Origin: Paralithodes platypus
Taxonomy: Eukaryota > Arthropoda > Malacostraca > Decapoda > Lithodidae
Length of the DNA: 64,000 bases
Reading direction: 5' to 3'
Assembly: GCA_032716605.1 (NCBI GenBank)
Contig: CM064506.1
Span: 22,716,262-22,780,261 of the forward strand
This document shows, piece after piece, positions 22,031-32,189 of the stretch. Under the pieces are notes generated by a model that was given only the letters and a program-made list of their open reading frames with translations, had not been told where the DNA came from and searched no databases. Position 1 is the stretch's first letter. Each line of letters begins with the position of its first letter. Position numbers and translations under genes: made by a program.

Positions 22031-22074
22031 ATCATTGGTAAGGAGAGAAACTTTCTAAGCATATACAGTATACT

Positions 22075-22288
22075 GAGAAGTTAGGCAAGGAAAGCAAAGT
22101 TGTGAATAGCAGTGTTGATATCATTGTGAATAGCAGTGTTGATATCATTGTGAATAGCAGTGTTGATATCATTCGTAAGCAGAAAAACTTTGGAAGAATA
22201 TAATTATACTAAGAAGTTAAGCTAGGAGAGGAAACTTGTGAATAGCAGTTTTGATATAATGGTAAGGAGAAAAATTTTGCAAGATTTG
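22075..22288 (+). repeat. Degenerate 'GTGAATAGCAGTGTTGA' repeat array
   Basis: Four copies of 'ttgtgaatagcagtgttgat' plus adjoining 'aagaagttaagc.aggagag' segments. Three of the copies are 27-bp tandem units (22104-22175). Confidence 0.7.
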
Positions 22289-22683
22289 TTAAGGGAGCCC
22301 AGCTTGCTTTGTTTTCTCTTTCTCTCTCTCTCTCTCTCTGTCTTTGGCTTGTATCCATTCGGCCCCATTCAGCCTACTGTTTTGAGACGTTTACCCACAT
22401 CCAGGTGTCAATATTGTCCTGGCGAGCGGTAGCGAACCAGCATTTATATTTTTGTTGTTATGACAGCAAGCTAAAGTTGTACATTTTTCGATAGAAAAAT
22501 GTCTCCGGCGAAGCCAGATTTCTCCATACAATGCTGGCTCGCTTCCTGTCGCCAGGAAGAAATCGACACCTGGACTGGGATAAACGTCTTAAAACAGTTG
22601 GCTGAATGGAACCAAATGGATACAAGCCAGGAAAGAGAGAAAAAGGAGATAATGATAAAAAAAAAGCCGGTGACCCCCCTTAT
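22289..22683 (+). mobile_element. Family B MITE
   Basis: TTAAGGGAGCCCAGC at the left and GGTGACCCCCCTTAT at the right. Both arms and the TCTCCGGCGAAGCCAGA centre are present. It is inserted in the degenerate repeat, which resumes at 22684. Confidence 0.8.
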
Positions 22684-22792
22684 GAGAAGATAAGCGAGGA
22701 GAATATAAACTTGTGAATAGCACTGCTGAGATCACTGATAAGCAGAGAAACTTTGCAAGAAGATATTTTGAGAAGATAGGCAAGGAAACTTA
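22684..22792 (+). repeat. Continuation of the degenerate repeat
   Basis: 'aaacttgtgaatagcactgc' and 'gcagagaaactttgcaagaa' match the pre-insertion units at 22075-22288. Confidence 0.6.
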
Positions 22793-23140
22793 TTAAGGGG
22801 AGATGGGTCGTTTTTTTGGTCTATTAATTCATTTATTCCTTTATTTCTTAGTTTCCTCTCTAGACCTCCATCAATCTTAGAAGAACACCCTCTAGACCCC
22901 CCTTCGGTAGACATATTTCCCGGCCAAAGGCCGGTTCCTCTTAAAATTTCAGACTTGCTTTCTCTTGCCAGGAAAAAATCGACAACTAAATTTCACGAAA
23001 GGTCTTAAAATTGGCAACGAAATGGGGCGAAAGGTGTAAAAATCGCCAAACTATTGGGCCAAATGTCTTATATTCTCAAAACAAATAGGGCTTAACACGA
23101 GGGAGAAAGGTGACCAGAAAAACGACCCATCTCCCCTTAA
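22793..23140 (-). mobile_element. Family A MITE with well-preserved TIRs
   Basis: The left TTAAGGGGAGATGGGTCGTT and right AACGACCCATCTCCCCTTAA are perfect inverted repeats of at least 20 bp, giving the best view of family A termini in the window. Confidence 0.85.
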
Positions 23141-23224
23141 AGGAAGTTCTGGGGAGATGTATATAAGAAATACTGATAATAAACAGAAACGTGAAGCAAC
23201 TCGAAGGAGAACCAGGGAAAGGAT

Positions 23225-23372
23225 TCGTGATAATGTTATATGTCTCTGCTTCATGTTATTGCCAAGTTATCATAATTAGCCACACATTTCGTTACAAAGT
23301 CTTGTTAATGGCCGAGTAATCAGAATGACGAGACAGCAACTTACCATCAGCTGAGAAAATAAAAACCATAGT
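23225..23372. mobile_element. Family D MITE, right part
   Basis: 'cttcatgttattgccaagtt', 'gccgagtaatcagaatga' and the end 'cttaccatcagctgagaaaa' match the right half of the nested copy at 11858-12079. Confidence 0.55.
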
Positions 23373-23374
23373 GG

Positions 23375-23555
23375 AACAGGTCTGCTCAGAATAAGAACTG
23401 AGGATAGAAACAAGGAAATCATTGTATGAACAGGTCTGCTGAGAATAAGAACAGAGGATAGGAACAAGGAAATAATTGTATAAACAGGTCTGCTCAGAAT
23501 AAGAACTGAGGATAGGAACAAGGAAATAACCTTGTAAACAGGTCTGCTGAGAATA
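23375..23555. repeat. 54-bp tandem repeat, about 3.3 units
   Basis: The unit starts GAACAGGTCTGCTCAGAATA and continues 'agaactgaggata.gaacaagga'. The units differ at a few sites. Confidence 0.85.
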
Positions 23556-23565
23556 TGGGCAAATA

Positions 23566-23593
23566 GGGGGGGGGGGGGGGTGGGGGGGGGGGT

Positions 23594-23632
<39 letters not shown>
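23566..23632 (+). repeat. Poly-G run, 67 bp with two T interruptions
   Basis: Ts at 23581 and 23593 only. It could form G-quadruplexes. Such homopolymers are also error-prone in sequencing, so the exact length is uncertain. Confidence 0.85.
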
Positions 23633-23634
<2 letters not shown>

Positions 23635-23756
23635 TAGCGACTGAGGGAGAATATGGAAAAGGGGGAGGGGGTGGGGGGCACTGGAGACCCTATAGTAACA
23701 GAGATCGGACAACCTGATCCGCCATCTTGGGACCACTAGTGATATTCTCCTCTCTT

Positions 23757-24136
23757 AATAAGGGGAGAGGGTCGTTTTTTTCTGGTCCCCCTTCCTCATG
23801 TTTAGCCCCATTAGTTTTCATATTATAAGACGTTCGGCCCATTAGTTTGGTAATTCTTAGACCTTTCGCCTCATTTCTTTGCCAATATTAAGACTTTTCG
23901 TGTCATTTAGGTGTCGATTTTTTTCGTGGCGAGCGATAGCGAGCCTGTAATTTAAGAGGAACCGTCCGGTCGGGACATTTTTATATCGAAAAAATGTACA
24001 AATTTATCTTGAAGGAGGGTCTTTGGACGGATGTTATGTTTAAGCTTCATGGAGGTCTAGGGAGGAAACTAAAAAAATAATGATAATAATATAAAGATAT
24101 ATAAATGAGCAAATAAATACGCCCATCCCCCCTTAA
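23757..24136 (+). mobile_element. Family A MITE, full length
   Basis: Starts ttaataAGGGGAGAGG and ends CCATCCCCCCTTAA. The GC hairpin is damaged (accgtccggtcggg) but the other blocks are intact. Confidence 0.8.
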
Positions 24137-24267
24137 CGCTCAAACATCCCATTATTGAGATTTGAGATTTCTGGTACAGATTACACTGTAGCTTGGTCTT
24201 TGGAAGAAAAAAAAAATCATACTTTCTCCATGATCAATATTACATGCAAATCCCGTTCTTTGACAAT

Positions 24268-24745
24268 TTACCACTTGCGAGTTTCGGGCTAGAAGGAAGT
24301 TGGAGTCGTAAACATTATTATTTAGCAGAAATGCATGAATTACACGAGCTGTTGATTCATAGAAATTTTGCTGACTTCGATTATAATATAATCAATTCTC
24401 CAAGGATTCGAACCCAGGATACCACATACAGAACTTACGCACTCTAACCATAACACCATCAAGACAGTAACTGAATTTTCAGCTAAAATGAAGTCGTATT
24501 GCATATATAAACACATATGTATTAATATATGCAAGACAACTTAATATTAGCTGGTAATTCAGTTGCTGTTTTGATGGTATTATGGTTAGAGCGTGTAAGT
24601 TCTGTATGTGGTATCCTGGGTTCGAATCCTGGGAGAATCACATATTTTCATTAATTTCTTTTGGGGATTATTGGTGTTTAAGAACGATGTTAACATTAGA
24701 ATATGGATGCCTACAGCGCCAACTTCTTATATAGACCGAAACAAA
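24268..24745. mobile_element. Family G palindromic element interrupted by a tRNA-like palindrome
   Basis: The left arm 'atttaccacttgcgagtttc' plus 'gaagttggagtcgtaaac' and the right arm 'ggatgcctacagcgccaact' + 'tcttata' match the uninterrupted copy at 46755-46984. The inserted part is the inverted pair of tRNA-like units described next. Confidence 0.6.
24391..24642. mobile_element. Inverted pair of tRNA-like sequences
   Basis: Arms 24391-24487 and 24546-24642 are close reverse complements around a loop of about 58 bp. Each arm carries a tRNA-like block: 'tatggttagagcgtgtaag' (A-box-like) and GGTTCGAATCC (perfect B box), with an intact T-arm stem CCTGGG/CCCAGG. The left unit reads on the minus strand and the right unit on the plus strand. 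It could be two SINE heads in inverted orientation or a foldback element that captured a tRNA-like end. Confidence 0.6.
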
Positions 24746-24845
24746 CAAAAAAGGTCAATTGAGACCCCAAAATGGCGTACAAAGGTGAAGGTGGCCGGGC
24801 TCTCTTACTCCAGGATCTCTAGGGGGACACCACCCGGGATAAAGG

Positions 24846-25051
24846 CGGTGTCACACGAGCGCATTTGCCGGCAATTTTGGATAAGCAATTTTTATCTCTT
24901 ACTATTTTGAAGATCTTTCGCATTGGCATCTGAAACTAGACTGAAGGTAGATTATGTTGGGAAGTTGAAGTATTCTGAAACGTATATTTTTACTCTGCCA
25001 AACAACAATTGCCCGTAGAAATTGCCGGAAAAAATCGTTCGTGTGACACTG
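24846..25051. mobile_element. Family F palindromic MITE
   Basis: Left GGTGTCACACGAGCGCATTT and right AATCGTTCGTGTGACACTGG are inverted repeats, continuing into 'gccggcaattttg' and 'aaattgccgga'. Length about 206 bp. I do not recognise the superfamily from the termini. Confidence 0.65.
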
Positions 25052-25104
25052 GTAGGCCTCCTTGATTGCTGGTGTGGGGGCACGGCTCGAGGTAATGGTT
25101 TTGG

Positions 25105-25465
25105 TCTGATGATGATGATGGTGGTGGTGGTGTTGATGGTGGTAGTGGTGGTGGTGGTGGTGGTGGTCGTGTTAATGGTGGTGGTCGTGTTAATGGTGGT
25201 GGTGGTAATAGGGGTGGTGGTGGTGGTCGTGATAATGGTGGTGGTGGTGGTGCTGGTCGTGTTAATGGTGGTGGTGGTGTTATGGTGGTGGTGTTGATGA
25301 TGCTAATGGTTGTATTGATGGTGGTGGTGATGGTATTGATAATAGATTAAATAGTAGAGGAGGGCAATATGGTATTAAGTGTCAGGTGCTAGTGGTGGTG
25401 TTGGTTCTAGTGGTGGTGATATTGGTGGTAGTGGTGGTGGGGCTGATGGTATTGATAGTAGATTA
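25105..25465 (+). repeat. (GGT)n trinucleotide-rich tract
   Basis: GGT/GTT/GAT repeats. The valine-rich frame (MVVVVLMVVVV) through it is an artefact. Confidence 0.9.
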
Positions 25466-25515
25466 GGTCAGGTTATGGTAATATTGAGAGGGGTGCAATA
25501 TGGTAACAAGTGACG

Positions 25516-25978
25516 TAGAATTTATCAGGTGAGGGTAACTACATGAGAAGGGTAATTTATCAGGTGAGGGTAACTACAAGAGAAGGGTAATTTATCAGGT
25601 GAGGGTAACTACATGAGAAGGGTAATTTATCAGGTGAGGGTAACTACAAGAGAAGGGTAATTTATCAGGTGAGGGTAACTACAAGAGAAGGGTAATTTAT
25701 CAGGTGAGGGTAACTACAAGAGAAGGGTAATTTATCAGGTGAGGGTAACTACAAGAGAAGGGTAATTTATCAGGTGAGGGTAACTACAAGAGAAGGGTAA
25801 TTTATCAGGTGAGGGTAACTACAAGAGAAGGGTAATTTATCAGGTGAGGGTAACTACAAGAGAAGGGTAATTTATCAGGTGAGGGTAACTACAAGAGAAG
25901 GGTAATTTATCAGGTGAGGGTAACTACAAGAGAAGGGTAATTTATCAGGTGAGGGTAACTACAAGAGAAGGGTAATTT
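25516..25978. repeat. 35-bp minisatellite, about 13 units
   Basis: The unit starts GTAATTTATCAGGTGAGGGT and ends AACTACAAGAGAAGG. An ACATGAG variant is confined to the first and third units. The other units are identical. Confidence 0.95.
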
Positions 25979-25994
25979 GTTGGTGGTGGTAGGC

Positions 25995-26425
25995 TTAAAG
26001 GGGGGAGGGAGCTAGTTCGCTTCCTAGATCTTTATCAAACTTTAAAAAGGAAATCATAATAACAAAAAAGTAAAATAATATATAATATATACTGTATATA
26101 TAATATATAATATATACTGTATATATAAAGAATAAATAAATATATGCATAAATGAATAAACACATATTTAATTACTAAATTTATATTTTTATTAAATTTT
26201 TCGGTAGAAAAGTATACCGGCCGAAGGCCGATTCCTCTTAAATTGCAGACTCGCTGTCTCCTACCAGAAACGTCGAAAACTAAATGGCACGAACGGTCTT
26301 GAAATTTAAAAATAAATGAGGCGAAAGGTCATAAAATCACCAAACTCATTAATTGGGTGATCTTGAAATTTAAACCCTAATGGGGCTAAACATGAAGGAG
26401 AAGGGAACCCAGTAAATAAACAACG
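25995..26425 (-). mobile_element. Family A MITE expanded by AT-rich filler
   Basis: TTAAAGGGGGGAGGGAGC left end. About 110 bp of AT-rich sequence with a duplicated 'ataatatatactgtatat' motif lies between the terminal part and the ACATTTTTCGGTAG-like block. The right end lacks the final CTCCCCTTAA. Confidence 0.65.
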
Positions 26426-26764
26426 ATAACGTTTTGTTTGCTCCGAAAAGAGGCAATGGTTTATGCAGAAGCAGAAAGCAATAGCGACTCCACTCCCTCG
26501 CACTATATATAGCCTATATGCCTGTGTGATATTTACTAAATGCCATTCCTAATCGGTTGGCATTTAGCGCAGCTCTGACATCACATACTTCGCTAGCTGC
26601 ACAACAATTTATCGGAGTATATTGATTCACAGGCAGAAGTTCACGGGTTTCTGGGGAGTTCAAGAGCAAAGACGTCTGCGAGTTTCTTTTTTAATTTTAT
26701 TTTTGTTTTATTTATTTGTTTAGCTTCATCTTAAATTTTGTGAGAGGGAGAACGTAGTAACAGA

Positions 26765-26940
26765 TTAACCCTTTCTGTACCGGCGACGTTTTTTCAATTA
26801 TATTCTAGCTATGATAAGACGATTGTGTGCAGTTTAAGAAGAGTCTATGCTATTCGGAGGGCATATTGCGATTGTTTTTACCCTTTTGAGTCCGAGACTA
26901 TAAACTAACAAAAACGTCGTCTACTGGTAACCAAAATATA
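26765..26940. mobile_element. Family C1 MITE
   Basis: TTAACCCTTTCTGTACCGGC + GACG at the left. The right arm keeps only 'aaaaacgtcgtctactggta'. Confidence 0.6.
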
Positions 26941-26944
26941 ATGG

Positions 26945-26990
26945 GAACGTTTCAATTTACCGTCAGTTGGAAAGAAACAGGGTATAGTCA
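26945..26990. mobile_element. Family D MITE, one end
   Basis: 'caatttaccgtcagttggaa' plus 'gggtatagtc' matches a family D terminus. The rest is missing. Confidence 0.45.
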
Positions 26991-27744
26991 GACATCAAAT
27001 ATTAATGTCTGAAGATGTTGACATGCGGGTAATAGGAGGAGCGTGTATAAAGCCCTGGTGGGTTGGGTTGATAAGATAAGAACATGATATATGGTGTCCT
27101 TGGCAGCTATAGGCTATCACGACAACTGACCAATTGTGAGTAGCGGGCTGTTTGGAAAGCGAAAGTGGTAGACAGCGATATATAGTAGTTATTAGAGGAT
27201 GTTTGAAGTACACACATTTGTACACTCGAATACCATAGTCTCCAGCCCATTCATAGAAATTCGTGGACTTCACCTATTTCTAATTATGGAAGTATATCTC
27301 TGGAAACTAGTTTATTATTACCATTTTATATAAATCAAATACAAATATATATATACTATTTATCGTAAAACTAGTCATATAAAAAAAAAAAAAAATCCAG
27401 ATGGTTATAATTGCATACAGAACAAAACATAGGGGCCCACAAATTCTTAAGAGTGGACTAGAGAGAGACTATGGCATCTGAGTGTACATTGATTTTGTTA
27501 TTGTTTTTATATTTATTTTTTATTTTGTTATTGGCTTCTGCTAAATGTTGATGCTTACCTATAAACTTCTCTTATGAATTGAAAACCGCATGTGAACAAT
27601 TGGATTCCAATTCCACGTCCCGACAAGGATAGCCAAAAGTAATATCGATCACATAAAACATCCATACAGTTAAATCACATAGCTAACGAAACCTCCCTGA
27701 ACCACTGAAGCGTTTTTTCTTAGCTTTCTTCCTAAATCTTAATG
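26991..27744. other. No recognisable feature
   Basis: A 750-bp stretch without repeats that I recognise. The longest frame (26995-27273, minus) has no recognisable motif and no supporting signals. Confidence 0.4.
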
Positions 27745-27846
27745 TTGTGGTTGTGGTGGTGGTGGTTGATGTTGTTGTGGCTGTGGTTGTTGTTGTTGTT
27801 GCTGTGGTTGTTGTTGTTGTTGCTGTGGTTGTTGTTGTTGTGATTT
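27745..27846 (+). repeat. (TTG)n / (GGT)n tract
   Basis: GGT and TTG repeats with two exact 'gctgtggttgttgttgttg' blocks. Confidence 0.85.
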
Positions 27847-28030
27847 TTGTTCTTGCTCTTCTTATTACTCTTCTTCTTCTTCTTCATAATCTTCTTCTTA
27901 TTTGACAGAATCAGCCGAAAGAGTTGTCAAGGGGAGAGAAACTAGGAAGGAGAAGGGTTTGGGTGATTGACAGCGTTCGATGGAGGTCCTCGGTGTTTTG
28001 TAAGGCTCGTTTTTCTTTTTCGCTCACTCA

Positions 28031-28117
<87 letters not shown>

Positions 28118-28123
28118 CTCCCA

Positions 28124-28168
<45 letters not shown>

Positions 28169-28403
28169 TATACATACACACACACAAGTACACCCACCCA
28201 CCCACACACACACAGCAAAAAAAACAGTGCCACGAAAACAAAAAATACAGAACAACAAAATATTACGTGTTTGTGTCGCTCTAATAAGGCTAGCACGATA
28301 CAGAGGTAATGGTAATAGCGGAAAATAATGTTCTTGCTCTTCTTATTACTCTTCTTCTTCTTCTTCATAATCTTCTTCTTATTTTCTCTTTTTCGCTCAC
28401 TCA

Positions 28404-28491
<88 letters not shown>

Positions 28492-28651
28492 TATACATAC
28501 ACACACACAAGTACACCCACCCACCCACACACACACAGCAAAAAAAACAGTGCCACGAAAACAAAAAATACAGAACAACAAAATATTACGTGTTTGTGTC
28601 GCTCTAATAAGGCTAGCACGATACAGAGGTAATGGTAATAGCGGAAAATAA
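27847..28651 (+). repeat. Tandem duplication of a microsatellite-bearing block
   Basis: Block 1 (27847-28329) and block 2 (28330-28651) share 'ttcttgctcttcttattact', a CTT tract, 'tcgctcactcattatctctc', a long (CT)n, CA repeats, 'cacccacccacccacaca', 'aacagtgccacgaaaaca' and 'aggtaatggtaatagcggaa'. Block 2 lacks about 120 bp found in block 1 (27905-28010) and has a shorter CT run. The shared flanks look identical, so the duplication is recent. Confidence 0.85.
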
Positions 28652-28734
28652 TAGAGGGTGGACGTAGTATGGCGTGTTCTGAAGTGGGGGGGGGGTAGGG
28701 TTCTGATCCCCTGCTTCTGCTTCATTCTATCTGC

Positions 28735-29071
28735 TATACATTCTGCTTCATGTATAGCCTGCATTATTTGTTTTAGATTTTCAGACGTTCGGGCCATCAC
28801 TTTATCGATTTTAAGATCTTTCACCCCATTTCTTTGTCAATATTAAGACGTTTCGTGCCATTTAGGTGTTGATCTGTTCCTGGCGAGCTATAGCGAGCCT
28901 GTAATTTTAGGAGGAACCGCGGGAAATTTTTCTATCGAAACATGTACAAATTTATCTTGAAAGGGGGTCTAGGGGTGTTTTCTTAAGCTTGATGGAGGTC
29001 TAGCGAAGAAACTTAAGAAATAAATGAATACATACATAAATTGACCAACAAATAAACACTACCCTCCTTAA
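28735..29071 (+). mobile_element. Family A MITE, left end missing
   Basis: Begins within the left unit array ('gcctgcattatttgtttt') and ends CTACCCTCCTTAA. The GC hairpin is deleted. Confidence 0.7.
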
Positions 29072-29146
29072 TGATTACAACAGGATACAATTATTATAGC
29101 AACACGATACAGGATAATGATTGACCTTCATCCCATGGTGAATGCC

Positions 29147-29516
29147 TTAGGGGAGGCAGACCGTTTTTCTGGACCCCCTTCTCCCTAATGTTTAGCCCCA
29201 CTAGTTTTGAGATTATAAAACGTTCGGCCCATTAGTTTGGCGATTTTAACACCTTTCGCCCCATTGTGTTGTCAATTTTAAGACCTTTCGTGCCATTTAG
29301 GTGTCGATTATTTCCTGGCGAGCGATAGCGAGCCTGCAATTTAAAGAGAAACCGGCCTTCGGCTGGGACATTTTTCCACCGAAAAATGTACACATTTATC
29401 TTGGAGGGGGTCTAGGTTTTTTTTCTTCTATGCTTGATGGAGGTCTAGGGAGGAAACTAAAAAATTATATGAATAAATGAATTAATAGACCAAACAAACG
29501 GCCAGCCTCTCCTTAA
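29147..29516 (+). mobile_element. Family A MITE, full length
   Basis: CTTAGGGGAGGCAGACC at the left and GCCAGCCTCTCCTTAA at the right. Compensating G/C changes at both ends keep the TIRs paired. Confidence 0.8.
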
Positions 29517-29588
29517 TGAGGACAGTGGCAGAGATACCGATATAAAGATAACTATTAGTACAGCAAATATGTTATCACATACGACACG

Positions 29589-29805
29589 GTACAGTTGGCC
29601 AAATAAGTCGTGTCTCCGCTGCCATTACCTTTTGCTCGCTGTGTGCTGTATTAATGTCTGTCAGATGTTGATTAGGGTGTGTAAAGATAGGAACATGTTT
29701 GTATATCTCACTCGAAACGATGAATTAATGCTTAGATAGTGCTGATACCAATTATTGATTGAAATATATTTGGTGCCGCGACAACACTTATTTGGCCAAC
29801 TGTAC
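29589..29805 (+). mobile_element. Family T Tc1/mariner-like MITE, complete
   Basis: TACAGTTGGCCAAATAAGT and ACTTATTTGGCCAACTGTA are perfect inverted ends flanked by TA. It is exactly 217 bp, as is the copy at 1086-1302. CAGT termini and a TA target are hallmarks of Tc1/mariner-derived MITEs. Confidence 0.75.
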
Positions 29806-29957
29806 AATCAGCCAAATAATTGATGTCTCGGCACCAAGTATATTCTGATAAATAATTGGTATCAGCAATGTCTAAAACTATATTAATTCGTATTGAGTGA
29901 GATATACAAACATGTTCCTACTCATACCGCACCCTATTCAACATCCACCATGATGTA
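29806..29957 (-). mobile_element. Family T MITE, inverted and truncated
   Basis: Starts 'aatcagccaaataattgatg' immediately after the previous copy, in the opposite orientation, and stops after 'cctattcaacatcc'. Together the pair forms a large palindrome of about 150-bp arms. Confidence 0.7.
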
Positions 29958-30205
29958 CCTGTATATGTTTTTTATAGCTTGTATAGGGAATAAAGTTGCT
30001 ATAAACTAACAGAGATTTTTTTTTAAAGATATTCTACAGTACGAAAAGGAAAGAAAATAATGTTAAAAACTTAAAACTTAATATGAAGTAAGGAATTCCA
30101 GAGCTACTATTGAGAACTCGCAGAAGAGAATATCAAGTAGTGGGTTCATTATTATGTGTAAACTTTTGAGTCAGAAAAGTTTCCCTGTGCTGAATACACT
30201 TCCGT

Positions 30206-30238
<33 letters not shown>

Positions 30239-30390
30239 TCAATAAAGTCGGTGTCATAGAGCTCTCTATCGTTTTAATTTATTTTGTATACACTTTTTTA
30301 TTATTATTTGTATTTCTTTTTTCTTTTTTTTTTTGGGGGGGGGGGATTATCAGTCACGTTTTCGGAGTCTATCGTCAGATTTTTTTCCAG
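29958..30390. other. Unassigned DNA with an A run
   Basis: Contains A25-26 at 30207-30232 and a T/G-run at 30320-30346. No gene signal. Confidence 0.4.
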
Positions 30391-30545
30391 CTGACGGAAT
30401 ATTGCCATGTCCTCCCTTTGATTAATCGGCTATTACCAAGATTGTGTAACGAAATAAGGAGTTTTAATTATAATAACTTGGTATTTATGTGATGCAGAGA
30501 CACAGTACTCTCCTATTTTACCATTAGGTATAGCAACAAAATCAG
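30391..30545. mobile_element. Family D MITE
   Basis: 'tttccagctgacggaatatt' left end, interior 'taacttggtatttatgtgat' as at 445-460, right end '...attttaccattag'. Confidence 0.5.
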
Positions 30546-30604
30546 CTGCTATGAGAACAGTGTATTGGTTTCTTCATACTCCTGGGGTGGGAGTTGAGGA
30601 TATA

Positions 30605-30606
30605 TA

Positions 30607-30688
<82 letters not shown>
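30605..30688. repeat. (TA)n microsatellite, about 80 bp
   Basis: Pure TA run followed by a short GT run. Confidence 0.95.
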
Positions 30689-30698
<10 letters not shown>

Positions 30699-31209
30699 TT
30701 GTGTGTATGAAGGGGACAAAAAGCAAAGTTGCCTGTAATAAGTGTCCCCAATAAAGTTGAGAGAGTGATGAGGTAATTTTATTATTATTATTTATATTTT
30801 TGTTATTTTTTGGTGTACAATATTGGAAATAAGAGTACTGTGCTTGTGTAGTGTAGTGAAATGGATAGGAGGAGAAGGTGCTTGTGAGAGGTATACACTG
30901 GATTACAATGTGTAAGTGAGACACAAACAGAAACAGTGAGGGAAGCCAGATAAATGAAACATGAGTTCCAGCAACTCCTTATCACATGCCTATGAGGCCT
31001 CCCCTGGGTACTGGCCTGGTGGAGTGGTGTCTACAATCTCCTCTTTCATAAAGAGGATTAAAATAAAGAATTTCTGATATTCTCGAATGCGCTTTTTGGG
31101 AATACTGGACGCAATCAAATTAATCGAGCCCCACTGAATACTCGTTTGTTTTAGGGAACGTTATATTATTTATCTGTTTGCGTTTTATTATTAACGGTAC
31201 ATATATTTG
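30689..31209. other. No recognisable feature
   Basis: About 500 bp without recognised repeats. 'gggacaaaaagcaaagttgc' (30715) resembles 'gagacaaaaggcagaactgg' at 54836, hinting at an undefined interspersed repeat. Confidence 0.4.
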
Positions 31210-31499
31210 TTTTCGTTTATTCCCTAGACCTCTATCAAGCTTAAAACACATACCTCAAAGACCCCCATTTGAGATAAAAAAAAAAAAAAAAAATCGGTAG
31301 AAAAATATCGCAGTCGAAGGCCGGTCCCTCCTAAATTACAGGCTCGATATCACTCACCAGTAAGAAATCGACACCTTGGTAGGGCGAAAGGTCTTAAAAT
31401 CGCCAAAACAATGGGGGGAACGTCTTACTATCTCACAACTAATTTTGCTAAACATGAAGAAGAAGGGGTCCAGAAAAATAAACGAATGATTCCCCTTAA
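31210..31499 (-). mobile_element. Family A MITE, left end truncated
   Basis: Starts near 'cgtttattccctagacctct'. The right end TTCCCCTTAA shares its TTAA (31496-31499) with the following family B copy. It carries an internal A18-19 run. Confidence 0.75.
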
Positions 31500-31840
31500 G
31501 GGACCCCACCTCGCTGTTTTCTTTTTCTCTCCCTATTTTTAGACGTTTACCCCCATCCAGGTGGCAGTATTTTCCTGGCGAGCGGTAGCAAGCCAGCATA
31601 TATATATTTTTGTTTTGACCGCAAGCTAAATTTGTACATTTTTCGATAGAAGAATGTCTCCGGCGAAGCCGGATTTCTCCATACAATGCTGGCTCGCTAT
31701 CGCTCGCCAGGAAAACATCGACACCTGGATGGGGATAATCGTCTTAACACAGTTGGCTGAATGGGGCCGAATGGATTCAAGCCAGGGAAAGAGAGAAAAG
31801 GAGAGAAAGATAAAAACAAAAAAAACGGTGACCCCCTTAA
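31496..31840 (+). mobile_element. Family B MITE, abutting family A
   Basis: TTAAGGGACCCCACCTCGC to GGTGACCCCCTTAA. The left arm is shortened: the 'cttgtatccattcg' block is absent there but present in the right arm. The central TCTCCGGCGAAGCCGGA hairpin is perfect. Confidence 0.8.
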
Positions 31841-31928
31841 TCGATATGCACATACTCACACCGAACTGCAGCCAGACAGGTTACAAGTGGATCAGGACGT
31901 GTTTCGCTTACTCAATATATGTTCAAAC

Positions 31929-32132
31929 GGTACAGTCGGCCAAATATGTCATGTCTCGGCCACCAAGTATATTTCGATCAATAATTTGGTATCGGCTATA
32001 TCTAAAAGTTGGTATACAGACATGTTCCTACACTTACCCACCCTAGTCAACATCTGGCAGACATTATTACAACACAGAGCGAGCCAAGCGTAATGACAGC
32101 TGAGACATGGCTTGTTAGCGCCACCGTCCAGT
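31929..32132 (-). mobile_element. Family T MITE
   Basis: TACAGTCGGCCAAATATGT at one end. The other end, 'gagacatggcttgttagcgc', is degenerate and matches the right-hand variant of the 1086 copy. Confidence 0.6.
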
Positions 32133-32189
32133 CAATTAGTGAAGTTCGTGGACAACCGTTACTGAGAATCGGTGTACTGTATCTGTCAC

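Noticed and set aside
20157..22062. Minus-strand frames of 481-620 codons
   Set aside because: They are overlapping readings of the 43-bp minisatellite in three frames. The unit simply lacks stop codons.
24546..24642. Functional tRNA gene
   Set aside because: The B box is perfect, but the acceptor stem does not close and the sequence recurs in inverted and solo forms, as expected of a SINE.
25022..25297. Valine-rich 91-codon frame
   Set aside because: It is translation of a (GGT)n tract.
25516..25978. Possible CRISPR-like array
   Set aside because: Units are contiguous with no unique spacers and the context is eukaryotic. It is an ordinary minisatellite. The same reasoning applies to 9311-9602 and 61118-61704.
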